Shown piece after piece: positions 23,801-30,774 of a stretch of 60,000 bases of DNA; within the stretch, counting starts at the first letter, position 1; each line of letters starts with the position of its first letter. The stretch is from positions 1,176,501-1,236,500 of the forward strand of contig WPIO01000092.1 of NCBI GenBank assembly GCA_009760855.2, read 5' to 3'. Under the pieces are notes generated by a model. It did not search any database and was not told the origin of the DNA. It saw only the letters and a program-made list of their open reading frames with translations. The translations under genes and the position numbers were made by a program. The stretch is from Cristatella mucedo (taxonomy: Eukaryota > Bryozoa > Phylactolaemata > Cristatellidae).

Positions 23801-26345
23801 GACTCAGAGGTCTACCGGCCTGTGCAATAAGGTGGTTGCAGTTGGTAGAAAATTCTGCACCTAGGCCTTTCTGTTGTGAACATCTCAATTGCCACATTAC
23901 ATCGCTTCTCACAGACCTGCCCTGGCTCTTTATCAAACAGGGTCTCGGATTCTAGGTATGTCACTTAATTTGGGGCCCCTTTATTATTTTGCCCCTAGCT
24001 TACCTATCCGAACTTTCTAATCAGGCCAGGCATCGAGCCTTCTGCTCATCAGACTGTAAACCGAGCCTCTGGTAAAGTGATTTGGGCTCATTGTATCGCT
24101 ATTACTTCTATTCTCACCATACCCAGCCGTAATTGTTGTTTAAACGATCGAAATCTGTTGCAACGACTGATAGTCTTAACAAGACATTTGATCCCGACTG
24201 TAGCCCGATTTCCTTTAACTAAGGCATGATAAAAGCCGAACTTTGAAAGTTTCACTTAGAATACTGTCTCTACAGCTAGCCATCACGTTTGATCTCTGTC
24301 TTAAGATTATGGGTCGTCTACCATAGTGCCTCTCACAAATTTAACTAGTTCCCTGGTTCCGTCTAGGCTGAACTACTACATTTGAGTTCTGGCTGGACTA
24401 AAAGTCGTTAAGCCTCGGTAACTGGTAATTTGTAGGGCTGCAAGTTTAGTCCACAAATTTCAAAGGTTCTGGAATTTGTTGATCCAGATTCAGCCTGCTT
24501 GTTCCCTCAGGCCCTCTTTGGACATTAAGTTAGCTTTTCCATGTCTGTGCATAAAGACGGATGGCGACAGGAGCTTTTGGTCCTATGCTCTCAGAGTGTG
24601 GAACTCACTTCCACAACTTTTTTGCAGCGGTAGCTACTTTCCTTCTGCTGACTGTCATATCCTTGTGTCCTGAGCTGTAGCTTCCGTGCTACTCACTTCC
24701 TCGACTGCCCTCGTGACTCAGCAATGCATCTGTTCTTACGCTGACCCACAAGGCCCGCCACGGCTTGGCTCCTTCGTACCTAGCTCAACTGCTGCATCAG
24801 TTTCAGCCTGTTCGCGCCCTCAGGTCCAGTGTGGACAATAAATTAGCTGTCCCATTCCTCCACTTAAAGACAGTTGGCGACAGAAGCTTTAGCTCTGCAG
24901 GTCCTAGACTGTGGAACTCGCTTCCACGTTTCTTACGCAACGACATCTACTCTCCAACTGCCGACTATGGCACATCTTTTTCAGCGGTCCTGAACTGCTA
25001 CTTCTATGCTACTCACTACCTCAACTGCTCTCCTAACTCTGCTATGCTTCCCACTTTCTCTTTGTTGCGTGAGACGAAGTCTGTTGGCTACCGAATGCAT
25101 ACCGAAAGCTGCTTAGGCTGTGAGTGCGCTATACAAAACTCTCCTGCGTTGCGAACACCCACATGGTCTTTATGACTTTGTGGAGTTACAGACGGAGATA
25201 TATACATACATACATCTCTTTTTCCCCTTGTTGATTGAGATGTTAGTTGCCTACCGAAAGTTGCTAAAGTTTTGAGTGCTAACTTTGCTGATTAATGAAC
25301 ACGTGGGCATCCGTTTCCAGGTAGTCAGATAATGTGAAACAAAGGAAAAATGAGATTTCATTCGAATTCCGAAAGGGTCGCAGTACAGATAGTGAAAGCT
25401 GCTAGAGTGCCATTGCCACCTTTGAAAATCCCTTTTTTTAAACTCACACATGGTCCCGTGAAGTTCTAGCATGTGGCTTTTATGTAGTAATCTGTTGTGT
25501 AATAATCTGGCACAAGCAGCATTTAATAGTGTTGTGTTGTTGTGTAATAGCCAAGTGCAAGCAGTGTGCACTTCTGATGTTCTTAAAAATGGCATTGCTT
25601 GTTGCAGGGGTTGATTATTGTAATGATATTACCACTGTCATTCCTGTTCTAGGCCATCCACTCATAGAGCATTGTGCATCTTGTTTGGGGAACGCCTTCG
25701 AATCAATCGCATGATTAGGATTTTAGCCTAGTAGTATCGGCTAGGTGCCTAACAACTCTCACGTTCACGGTTTTTACTAGAATTTTTTGCTGCGACTACT
25801 CACGGGGTCGTATCATGGAACTTGACCGTCGTGCTCCAGTGAAAGCAGCTAAATTGCAGAATTCAAATTATATGCACTATGTGTTATCCTTTTCTTCAGA
25901 ATGTGTAATTCTTCCTCCGGACGACGTAATTCAGCAAGGAATTCCGAAGCTACAGGCTATCCTGTCGGACGATGTGATACAACTCAAAGTTCAGGACCGT
26001 TCGGGCCAGAGATCGCGAACGGTCATGAATATAAACAAGGTACTGTTGCAGCTTATATCAAGCTGCTTGTCTCAGCACTGCCTGGTATGCCAGGATCAGT
26101 TATTTTCCCGTTTACGACCATTCTTGCTCGTCTGTGTTAGCTTGCTTCTGAAATTAAAAGGGCCGAGTCTGTTTTTGTTATAGAAAGAGCCATTAAGGGT
26201 ACTTATGCTTGAATTTGCACTAAAGAAGGGTGTAAGCATGGATACTCTTGTCTTTCATTTCGATGGTGATGAGATCTCCGAAACAGCTACTTGCGATGAC
26301 ATTGGCTTGGAAGACGGCTTCTGCATTGACGTCAGTACCCGCTGA
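1173..26345 (+). CDS. NFATC2IP: NFATC2IP / NIP45 (RENi family), whole gene, 8 coding exons
   Basis: Eight exons join through seven GT-AG introns with matching phases (0,1,2,2,0,1,0) to 1395 nt, predicting 464 residues. An N-terminal SUMO-interacting motif (VVVL followed by SSDSD, residues 6-13) is followed by a second candidate (CIIDDSS, 71-77). A Ser/Asp-rich region and basic patches (KRAR 196-199, KRRR 253-256) come next. Two SUMO-like domains lie at about 298-370 and 390-462. The C-terminus ends CIDVSTR with no diglycine, so it is not a conjugated modifier, as known for RENi proteins (Rad60, Esc2, NIP45). The family acts in the nucleus as a SUMO-pathway cofactor, binding the SUMO E2 and poly-SUMO chains in genome stability; mammalian NIP45 also binds NFAT. 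The human protein is of similar size (about 420). Introns reach 9 kb and carry most of the repeats in this half. Confidence 0.9.
1861..1985 (+). mobile_element. SINE2 copy
   Basis: tRNA-like head (GTAGTTAAGGTGTTTGCC as A box, GGGCTCGAGTCCC as B box) followed by a tail with GAGATTAA and GGGTGCTATACAAA. This is the reference-like copy of the family. Confidence 0.7.
2164..2515. mobile_element. LINE-B tail (minus) next to LINE-B RT fragment (plus)
   Basis: 2164-2260 is the LINE-B 3' end on the minus strand, starting with AAT repeats. 2265-2515 reads on the plus strand as a worn reverse-transcriptase piece (around the YADD region) with stops. The interval 2516-2734 shows nothing recognisable. Confidence 0.55.
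2735..2880 (+). mobile_element. SINE1 copy
   Basis: B box GGTTCGAATCC at about 2773, then the family core (TTTATTGCCA, GGCTCTTCTG) and the terminal tail GTTGTTAAATCAGCT. 2881-3110 shows nothing recognisable. Confidence 0.7.
3110..3180 (+). mobile_element. SINE2/LINE-B tail fragment
   Basis: TTTGCAGTGCATAGG, GAGAATTAG and GTGCTATACAAATA match the shared 3' tail. 3181-3365 shows nothing recognisable. Confidence 0.5.
3366..5645 (+). mobile_element. LINE-B, long degenerate copy interrupted by SINE2
   Basis: Reverse-transcriptase pieces appear in order on the plus strand: PESFKKAVVGPLITK-like near 3490, FNTINYQVLFQ near 3730, LGPILFTVYTLPLD near 4390, a broken YADD near 4460, then the C-terminal part (SQTCSG to RAFSSYA) to about 5390. 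The 3' hairpin with (ATT) ends near 5640. Many stops and frameshifts show it is dead. A SINE2 copy (3865-3990) and a minus-strand LINE-A 3' end (about 4490-4600) lie inside. Confidence 0.7.
3865..3990 (+). mobile_element. SINE2 inserted in LINE-B
   Basis: GGTTATGGGCTCGAGCC (B box) then AAGTGCCTGAGTAGAGATTAAGTTC and GTGCTATGCAAATGAA, followed by a T-rich end. Confidence 0.65.
5646..6759. other. intron 1, mostly unrecognised; short SINE scraps
   Basis: 5655-5720 resembles 4240-4300 of the LINE-B copy. 5995-6060 is a minus-strand SINE2 tail (AGAGAACTTGATCTC) and 6100-6190 is a weak SINE1-like scrap. Nothing else is recognisable up to 6759. Confidence 0.4.
6760..6900 (+). mobile_element. SINE2 copy
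   Basis: tRNA-like A box (TAGCCCAGTGGTAAAGG) and B-box region (GGGCTTGAGCCCC), then AAGCACCTGAATAGAG; the tail is truncated. 6901-7326 is intron with no other signal. Confidence 0.6.
7327..7822 (+). CDS. NFATC2IP: NFATC2IP exon 2 (acidic Ser/Asp-rich)
   Basis: The frame is open from an AG at 7325-7326 (phase 0, matching exon 1) to donor GTGAGC at 7823, leaving phase 1. The acceptor has a weak pyrimidine tract, so the 5' edge is the least certain in this gene; a stop at 7261-7263 limits any extension. The product is rich in Ser and Asp, with CIIDDSS and two related segments (TDGDSSDD ... KPVSD and TDDEGSDDG ... KSVSD) that look like an internal duplication. Casein-kinase-2-type acidic serines are frequent. 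An alternative donor at 7810 would end in phase 0 and not join exon 3. Confidence 0.78.
8036..8181. repeat. (TC)n followed by (TCAC)n microsatellite
   Basis: About 80 bp of pure TC pass directly into about 68 bp of TCAC, 210 bp after the exon 2 donor. The compound structure suggests growth of a mutated unit. Sequence from 8182 to 9129 is otherwise plain intron. Confidence 0.95.
9130..9247 (+). CDS. NFATC2IP: NFATC2IP exon 3
   Basis: The acceptor follows a pyrimidine tract ending TTTCAG at 9129, and the donor is GTAAGC at 9248. Phases 1 in and 2 out fit both neighbours. It encodes a basic KRARLSPS stretch (possible nuclear localisation signal) and then an acidic, proline-rich linker. Confidence 0.85.
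9248..10161. other. intron 3, no recognised element
   Basis: About 900 bp of mixed intronic sequence with no open frame, repeat or RNA gene that I can support. Confidence 0.4.
10162..11180 (-). mobile_element. LINE-B, 5'-truncated copy
   Basis: Begins (on plus) with AAT repeats and the hairpin complement, then 3' UTR. A worn C-terminal reverse-transcriptase region reads on the minus strand (VHAFITSCLDFCNSLL at 10,877-10,800, ending at 10,563). Stops and frameshifts are present. Confidence 0.75.
11358..11440 (-). mobile_element. solo LINE-B 3' tail
   Basis: AAT repeat plus hairpin complement (CTTGATAAAGCG ... TAGGCGCTTTACATTTGC) without any LINE body, 120 bp before exon 4. Confidence 0.65.
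11563..11655 (+). CDS. NFATC2IP: NFATC2IP exon 4
   Basis: The acceptor is CTTTTCAG at 11555-11562 and the donor GTATTC at 11656. Phase 2 on both sides fits. It encodes RTPSPPPEL followed by a KRRR basic cluster; a TPSPPP-like segment before a basic patch is also seen in vertebrate NIP45. Confidence 0.85.
12120..12273 (+). CDS. NFATC2IP: NFATC2IP exon 5 (start of SUMO-like domain 1)
   Basis: The acceptor is ATCCCAG (to 12119) and the donor GTAAGG at 12274, phase 2 in and 0 out. The exon ends with the first two beta strands of a ubiquitin fold (VFIMVKLHSS then KFRVGS), cut where the helix begins. Confidence 0.88.
12274..13229. other. intron 5, first part, no recognised element
   Basis: About 950 bp without recognisable repeats or coding signal. 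Confidence 0.4.
13230..13320 (+). mobile_element. tRNA-like SINE3 scrap
   Basis: A-box-like stretch around GCTCAACAGCTAGAGCAT and a weak B-box region. A related scrap with TAGCTCAATGGTTGGAGC sits at 13950-14020. It is probably an old tRNA-derived family, not a tRNA gene, since no cloverleaf closes. Confidence 0.4.
13443..13525 (+). mobile_element. solo LINE-B 3' tail
   Basis: TTTGCAGCAAATATAAAG, CCTAGAAAGAGATTGAG, GTGCTTTATCAAATG, then ATT repeats. Confidence 0.65.
13526..16199. other. intron 5, middle part; 59-bp tandem duplication
   Basis: Low in recognisable repeats. A SINE3-like scrap lies at 13950-14020. An exact-phase tandem duplication of 59 bp lies at 14187-14245 and 14246-14304 with few mismatches. 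14305-16199 contains open frames only of chance quality. Confidence 0.45.
14187..14304. repeat. tandem duplication, 59-bp unit, two copies
   Basis: Both units start GGCCTGTCTGAAATAGC and contain CTCTGCCAGATGAAGG; they differ at only a few bases, so the duplication is recent. Confidence 0.85.
16200..17900 (-). mobile_element. LINE-A copy with nested SINE1 and SINE2
   Basis: The minus strand carries the LINE-A 3' end (16200-16560) and reverse-transcriptase remnants (about 16780-17230). Further 5' an endonuclease-like piece (ATHVGGHILDHLITND, 17,790-17,743) marks the apurinic-endonuclease C-terminal part. SINE1 (16595-16775) and a SINE2 tail (17066-17150) interrupt it. All frames are broken. 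Confidence 0.65.
16595..16775 (-). mobile_element. SINE1 inside LINE-A
   Basis: AGCTGATTAAACAGCCTC (tail complement) to GAGCCATCACGGCTCACC (tRNA-like 5' end complement), with GATTAGAACCCACGACC as B-box complement. LINE-A sequence resumes on both sides. Confidence 0.75.
17901..18109. other. intron 5, unrecognised
   Basis: Short spacer between an inverted and a direct LINE-A copy; no recognisable content. Confidence 0.3.
18110..19285 (+). mobile_element. LINE-A, 5'-truncated copy with RT domain
   Basis: Plus-strand frames contain GYHLYADDAQLYLSF (RT active site, about 18,240), LSRLDYCNSLLAGLP (about 18,640) and the C-terminal FSSAGPRLWNSLP (about 18,975). The rest is the LINE-A 3' UTR (GCTTAGGCTGTGAGTG, TATACAAAATTCTCC). 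One early stop and a shift before MPVEQRIQ break the frame, so it cannot be active. A 22-bp tandem duplication follows at 19281-19323. Confidence 0.85.
19543..19695 (-). mobile_element. SINE1 copy
   Basis: Tail complement (GCTGATTCAACAGCCTC), GAAGAGCCTTAACG, and B-box complement (GAACTCGAAACC). Confidence 0.7.
19845..20860 (+). mobile_element. LINE-B, best preserved copy (RT C-terminal part, 3' UTR, hairpin, ATT tail)
   Basis: An uninterrupted 250-codon frame (19,854-20,606) contains SARNLGVIFQSD, TSRLDFCNSLLTGLP, LHWLPVKQRIDFKVL and YAPTAWNSLPTC, the C-terminal part of a CR1/L2-like LINE reverse transcriptase (thumb and C-terminal domain). The palm with YADD is missing through 5' truncation. 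After the stop come about 160 bp of 3' UTR, then the terminal hairpin at 20772-20811 (AAAGCGCC pairing with GGCGCTTT, inner AGAGA/TCTCT), and ATT repeats to 20,855. The clean frame makes it one of the youngest insertions in the window. It is not functional alone. Confidence 0.9.
20772..20811 (+). repeat. 3' terminal hairpin of LINE-B (type copy)
   Basis: Outer stem of 8 bp (AAAGCGCC with GGCGCTTT) and inner stem AGAGA with TCTCT, immediately before TATCAAGTGC and ATT repeats. The same structure recurs across the window and is probably the reverse-transcriptase recognition signal. Confidence 0.8.
20861..21319. other. intron 5, last part
   Basis: No repeats recognised. A T-rich tract ends at the exon 6 acceptor. 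Confidence 0.4.
21320..21464 (+). CDS. NFATC2IP: NFATC2IP exon 6 (SUMO-like domain 1, helix to last strand)
   Basis: The acceptor is ATTTCAG at 21319 and the donor GTAATT at 21465. It encodes the domain helix (LSDIMTTLA), a strand (IALYFND) and LGLKTGEIL, which continues in exon 7 as ECVIL. The order matches the first SUMO-like domain of NIP45. A 9-kb intron rich in LINE copies precedes it. Confidence 0.92.
21465..22899. other. intron 6, first part, CpG-containing, no supported gene
   Basis: Several overlapping open frames of up to 138 codons occur on both strands around 21.6-22.5 kb. None has domain logic, matching splice phases or homology I recognise. A short homopolymer C run occurs at about 21,772-21,780. 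Confidence 0.4.
22900..23170 (+). mobile_element. LINE-B reverse-transcriptase fragment
   Basis: Degenerate YADN/YADD region (TTATTCTTATGCAGATAAC at about 22,970) followed by sequence matching 2,410-2,470 and 4,740-4,770 of other copies. Confidence 0.6.
23178..24020 (-). mobile_element. LINE-B copy with inverted 5' segment
   Basis: 23178-23700 is the LINE-B 3' end on the minus strand (hairpin complement, 3' UTR, C-terminal coding). 23765-24020 carries an upstream part of the same frame but on the plus strand (TTGGTCCATGCAATTGTC to CAGGCCAGGCATCG). This head-to-head layout fits twin-priming 5' inversion or two separate insertions. Confidence 0.6.
24050..24725 (+). mobile_element. LINE-A, highly degenerate copy
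   Basis: Follows the order of the 18.1-19.2 kb copy (TAGCCATCACGTTTGATC, then TTCAGCCTGCTTG, then GTGTGGAACTCACTTCC) but with a large gap and many stops. Confidence 0.6.
24735..25195 (+). mobile_element. LINE-A, second copy, C-terminal part
   Basis: LTHKARHGL, LLHQFQPVRALRSSV and SSAGPRLWNSLPRF are open from about 24,735; then 3' UTR. It sits directly after the degenerate copy, same orientation. Confidence 0.75.
25196..25899. other. intron 6, last part
   Basis: No recognised element; ends in a good acceptor for exon 7. The 144-bp intron 7 (26040-26183) is also plain. Confidence 0.4.
25900..26039 (+). CDS. NFATC2IP: NFATC2IP exon 7 (domain linker, start of SUMO-like domain 2)
   Basis: The acceptor is TTTCTTCAG (to 25899) and the donor GTACTG at 26040, phase 1 in and 0 out. 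It completes domain 1, then gives a linker and the first strands of domain 2 (VIQLKVQDRSG, TVMNINK). Confidence 0.9.
26184..26345 (+). CDS. NFATC2IP: NFATC2IP exon 8 (terminal; SUMO-like domain 2)
   Basis: The acceptor is TTGTTATAG at 26183 and the exon ends at TGA 26343-26345. It encodes the helix (LRVLMLEFALKK), the strand TLVFHFDG, and DIGLEDGFCIDV, the most conserved end of RENi proteins. There is no GG terminus. Confidence 0.93.
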   Translation, partial: KEPLRVLMLEFALKKGVSMDTLVFHFDGDEISETATCDDIGLEDGFCIDVSTR

Positions 26346-26847
26346 AAGTTGTGCCTACAATGCTCAGTTGTGGTGCACACCAACACTACTGTGCAGCTTC
26401 AAACATTGTACAGGCCAACTGTTGAAGCAAAATCATTGAGAGCAAAAAGCATATATGTGTAAAATGTAAAGTGATCCAATTTGTGTGTCATCTGTGACAC
26501 CTTGTGTACTAGTCTTAGTTGCAAGGTTACTTAGAAAGTGCTGACCTTACTCAGTAGCAAGCTTTCAGCATTGCACTCCGCATGAGTGCTCTTCTTTCTG
26601 TCCAGCTGCAGCTAGCTTATTGTGTCTACTATGGCATTTATTATTAATATACTAATGTATGCATACGAGCTTATCTGTTGTCGTGCCTGCATGCATCTCA
26701 CTGATTGCTTTTGGAACGTTTCATCCATAGAGGTATTCGTTAAGGATTGCAAAAAAAAAATTTAGTTGTGAGAGGGAAACTGGTACTCGAGAAGATAACT
26801 GGAAATTTCTTGCCTGAAAAATACCTAAAGTTTCGAGAGATAACGAG

Positions 26848-26903
<56 letters not shown>

Positions 26904-28774
26904 TTAGGTTGCATCAGGACATTTGTCTGGGAAATCATAAAGAAGTGAGAGCAGCAGATTGAGCAATTTAATGTCCAACCACGAACATTCTCCAGACGTC
27001 CTTTCTTGTGATTCGATTAGGGCACTCCTCAATTGTACTCTTGCCGGAGTTGATGATCCTGCCCTCACTAAGAGTTTGCTCAGCTAGTTTGTGCAGCCGT
27101 TAGTAGCATGTTTCTAATTAATTCAGGGTCTACGTTGATGCTGTAGCCAGCCAATCCGGGACTGCACAAGGTAGATGCAGGCCAGAGTTGTTGCTGGTAA
27201 CAAATTTTGAAGTCGGTATTTCGATGAATCAAGACACAAAGGTAACACTACCCACCAAAACGTATAAATGTTTGTGTTGGACCCATGCATTAACAAAGAC
27301 TATTAAATTATCTTTAAATAACAGTGCCTTTCAGTTGGAGGAATGAGGCTAAGGAATAATATGTCACATTCGAGTATACGGTTTCTGGACGATCTTGTTG
27401 ACCTCGAGGAGCGATGTAGCCAGTAAGAAAGGGTAACACTTAGTCTTGGGTAGTAAAGTGTTGATTGAGAGCAACATAATTATAATTGTAAAGCATGTTA
27501 CTGCTAAACATCAGCACAGCTTATATTTACTAATGTGCATTTCCCTCGCACTAGCATTTAGTTCTCTAAGGGTGCTACACAGCTTATAACAAGTTGTGAA
27601 CTGCAGCAGAAATTTACCAAATTTATCCGAAGTTACCAGCTGCTGGGACAAGTGTCAATCAGCTTATCTTTCAAGCATGGATAACATAGCACGATTGGTC
27701 GTGATGTTTTACTTTCTTTTAAAAATGTAAAACATTGAGAATGAGGAATATTAGTGGTTTGCTTCCCAACTTAACCAAGTTAAAATAAAATTTCGACGGG
27801 CTAATTTAAACTATTTCTGCGGTTTCGTAGCTTCTGTCAATCGATACGGCCAGATGAAAAGTAACAGTCCGTGGAGTTGATTACGGTATCGTGGCTATAC
27901 ATTTGCAGCCAAGCAAAAATTTAAGTCTTCAAAATTAGCATTCAGAGCACAACTTTCAAAAAAATCTGTAGAGACCAGTAAAAATCGTTCTACGTTAGTT
28001 GAGCTACGTTGACACAACCAGGAAAGTTCTACAGGTGTCAACAGCAACTGCCCATCTTTACCCGAGCAGTGCAGTAATAAATACCGACTGCTAGTCAGAT
28101 GTCAAGCAATTGCCATGCCAATCAAAAGGAACCCCTCCGGCAGATTTTTCAGCAGCATTTAAGGATATTGAAAAAGCTCGAAATTACGTCAAAACAGCCG
28201 ACTTGCTACCTACCACATGACAGTCGTCTATCTTTCAGCAGTCGCGTAATTAACTCTTGCCCTAGGCCAAATGGTAATCTCTTGCAGGTCAAGTTATTAT
28301 TGCTTTAACTTATTTTCTTAAGAGCCTAATAAACAACGGAACTTGTAATTACTCCTTAACACAAAGCGCTCGTTTAGTCCGAATGTTTTAGGGTACGAAC
28401 TAAATATCTTCCGGCTCACAGTAACTGTAATCGCGTCAAGGCGGCGACAACTAGCTGCACTAGTCATATCAACCCTCGAAGTCGGCTGTGCTTATCAGCA
28501 GTGAGTATCGATTAAAATTCTAAAATGAAATTTTGACAAAATTGAGCATTCTGTCGGTAGCGCTGAAACAACGCTGGAGTAGGGGTTTTCAGCTAATTAT
28601 CGAACTCAGTGCGGCGAAGAGAACGATGAGTTAGTTACCGACGCGTCCAGTTTATGAACCGCAGAAGACATGGCTGAGCAGAGAGGGCGGGATTCCGAAT
28701 CAATCTGCCGCACTGGTTTTTCATTTCCCTTTTCTAGTTTTTCTTTACCCAAAAGCTAGCATTGGTTTTTGAAA
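26346..28774. other. NFATC2IP 3' UTR and intergenic sequence
   Basis: The 3' UTR begins here, but I see no AATAAA within the first 600 bp, so its end is unknown. A (CA)n tract lies at 26849-26900. A scrap of the shared SINE2/LINE-B tail lies near 27,545-27,590. 27.6-28.77 kb is AT-rich with no gene I can support. Confidence 0.45.
26849..26900. repeat. (CA)n microsatellite
   Basis: About 26 uninterrupted CA units. Confidence 0.95.
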
Positions 28775-28889
28775 GGTGGCCTTTCAGGACCTCGACACCG
28801 ATGTAGTGGGTTCGAATTCCGCAGTTGGCTATCCTTTATTGCCGCTGCAAGCGGCGGTGATAGCCTGTAAGACTTTTCTGCCTTTATAC
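28775..28889 (+). mobile_element. SINE1 copy, 3' end cut by a hAT fragment
   Basis: GGGTTCGAATTCCGC (B box), TTTATTGCCGCTGC and GATAGCCTG match SINE1. Its tail is replaced by transposon sequence from about 28,890. Confidence 0.65.
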
Positions 28890-28967
28890 CGACTGTTTTC
28901 AACCTGTGGGTCGCGACCCCTTTGGGGGTCGAACGACCCGGTCGCCACAACATCAGGAACTGTATTA
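28890..28967 (+). mobile_element. SPIN-like hAT transposon, internally deleted fragment
   Basis: TTTTCAACCTGTGGGTCGCG followed by ACCCCTTTGGGGGTCG and GAACGACCC is the characteristic left end of SPIN-type hAT elements (as I recall the published consensus). It is then joined to GGTCGCCACAACATCAGGAA and CTGTATTA, which resembles the right-end interior. About 78 bp remain; there is no transposase. Confidence 0.65.
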
Positions 28968-28989
28968 ATTTGTTGAGCTCGATGTACTA

Positions 28990-29077
28990 ATTCCATTTAA
29001 ATAGCTAATAATACTAATAATAATAATGCACTTGATAAAGCGCCCGCAGAGAATCTCTCTCTAGGCGCTTTACATTT
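28990..29077 (-). mobile_element. solo LINE-B 3' tail
   Basis: AAT repeats, CACTTGATAAAGCGCC and TAGGCGCTTTACATTT, with no LINE body behind. Confidence 0.65.
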
Positions 29078-29078
29078 C

Positions 29079-29272
29079 TTACATAATTTTATTGACAATG
29101 TTCCAGTCATCTGACAACCACCAAAATTTGGGTTTACAATTGTAACTAGTTTATCTTTCTTCTTACATAATTTCAATTCTTCTTTCTTCTTACATAATTT
29201 TATTGACCATGTTCCAGTCATCTGAAAACCACCAAAATTTGGGTTTACAATTGTAACTAGTTTATCTTTTAA
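29079..29272. repeat. direct duplication, units of about 82 bp, 110 bp apart
   Basis: TACATAATTTTATTGAC, TGTTCCAGTCATCTG and GGGTTTACAATTGTAAC occur at 29080-29160 and 29190-29270 with two or three differences. A partial third start lies between them. Confidence 0.85.
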
Positions 29273-30355
29273 TACGCAAATTTCAAAAAAACTTCAAATT
29301 ATTGACAATTTTTTTCAGACTTCACTTTCATAAGCGCAGTTGCAAAGTAGACGGGCGAGAGAGAGAGAGAGAGCGGCTAAGGGCTTTTGCGTTGTTAGCC
29401 GTCTCGAGAAGAGATCTTCCTATGTCGATTGGAAATAAAGCTGTTTGTTACTATACATTGGGCCACCGAGGGAGGGTGATTGCTACTGAACAGAGCTGCG
29501 AATTTAGCGGGGCTTGGTTCCTGGTTCCTAGGGTCGTGTGTAAAAGTATTGAAGCTATTTACGGATACTCCGGTTCATAGGAGCGAAAGTTCGCTCGCTC
29601 GAAGGCACGGTACAGTAAGCACCGTCCTCAAACACGCAGCTTGGAGTGACACATCAGTGGGGGGGGGGAAGAAGGCTCAGGCAAATCGATAATGTAGCGA
29701 TCGCAGCTCGGCGTCCACGCGAGCAATGCATTTTCGCGGGGCTCGGCAATTGAACGGACTCGCCAGCGTTCGTCACCACCACCGTTCGTACGTGGCCCGC
29801 TCGACTCTCGTTAAACGTTCGCAGTTTGCCCAAGAAATCGCTGAAGCTTCTGCAGATTATCTAGAACGGTCTGCCGTACTTTTGAATGCAATGTGAAAAT
29901 GCAAGTTCAAGCCTCCTTTGCAGAAGAGCTTCCACTAGGCTCAGGCGAGCAGATCATTCGGTTCTATACTCGTCTGGCGGTTTAAGAAGGTCCCGAGAGT
30001 ATCTATGGAGTATCTATGGATATTCTATGCCTATCTGGCCCAATCAATGTCTACAGATCAATGTCTAAATTTCCTTAAATTTATTGGCAATAATATGGCC
30101 TTGGTCCAATACACTGACAACTCTGCTGTTAGGCTGCAGGAAGCAGAGCTTTCAACGAATCCTGTTCCACGCTCCAAACTTATTCTCCACAAGAGCGTGC
30201 TCGGTATGCGAAATTATTGCAGGATTTCAAAACTTATTTTGAGACACCTTTTTCGTATTTTCTGCGGGCTCTAGGCTTGGTCCAGCGCTGCAATAGCTGT
30301 AGGCTGCGTGGCAAACAAATTGCTAGCCCATTTAACCGCCTCTTTTTGTAGAGTG
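29273..30355. other. intergenic; CpG-richer patch with a 56-codon small ORF
   Basis: A short GA tract is at 29,357-29,375 and a G run at about 29,660. An ATG at 29726 opens 56 codons to TGA 29894-29896, ending in an amphipathic stretch (FAQEIAEASADYLERSA). Nothing else supports it as a gene. Confidence 0.25.
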
Positions 30356-30391
30356 CAGTGGTTCCCAACCTTCCTAATGCCGCAACTCTTT
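30356..30391 (-). mobile_element. SPIN-like hAT terminal fragment
   Basis: CAGTGGTTCCCAACCTTCC then TAATGCCGCAACTCTTTAA matches the other terminal inverted repeat and subterminal sequence of SPIN-type hAT elements. Only about 36 bp are left. Confidence 0.6.
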
Positions 30392-30424
30392 AACTAGGTA
30401 TAGGTAAAAGATTGTATTCCGTAG

Positions 30425-30692
30425 AGCTGCGGGTACGGTGACACCAGGCTGCTGTGGGAATAGATCTGATAGGTAGACTGGAGCCAAAGATGAACGAAGG
30501 ATGAAGAGATCTAAAAGTGAGTGACAGAATCTTGAAGGCGATGCGTTTGAGAAGAGCCTTAAAGGCTATCACCACCACTTGCAGCGGCAATAAAGGATGG
30601 CCCACCGCAGGATTAGAACCCACGATCTCGGGATGCGATCGTGAATAGCAAGTGCCGTACCTAGTCTGCCACCACGGCTCACCAAATTATCT
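30425..30692 (-). mobile_element. LINE-B fragment fused to SINE1
   Basis: 30425-30546 matches the minus-strand LINE-B C-terminal coding region (GATCTGATAGGTAGACTGG). 30547-30692 is a minus SINE1 (AGAGCCTTAAAGGC ... GATTAGAACCCACGATC ... CCACGGCTCACC). Confidence 0.6.
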
Positions 30693-30774
30693 AGCTACAC
30701 ATTGCTTAATGCAAATGCACCGCTTCGAAAGAAAGCCAAAACGGGTTACGAAAGCACACTATACAGGTGTCACT

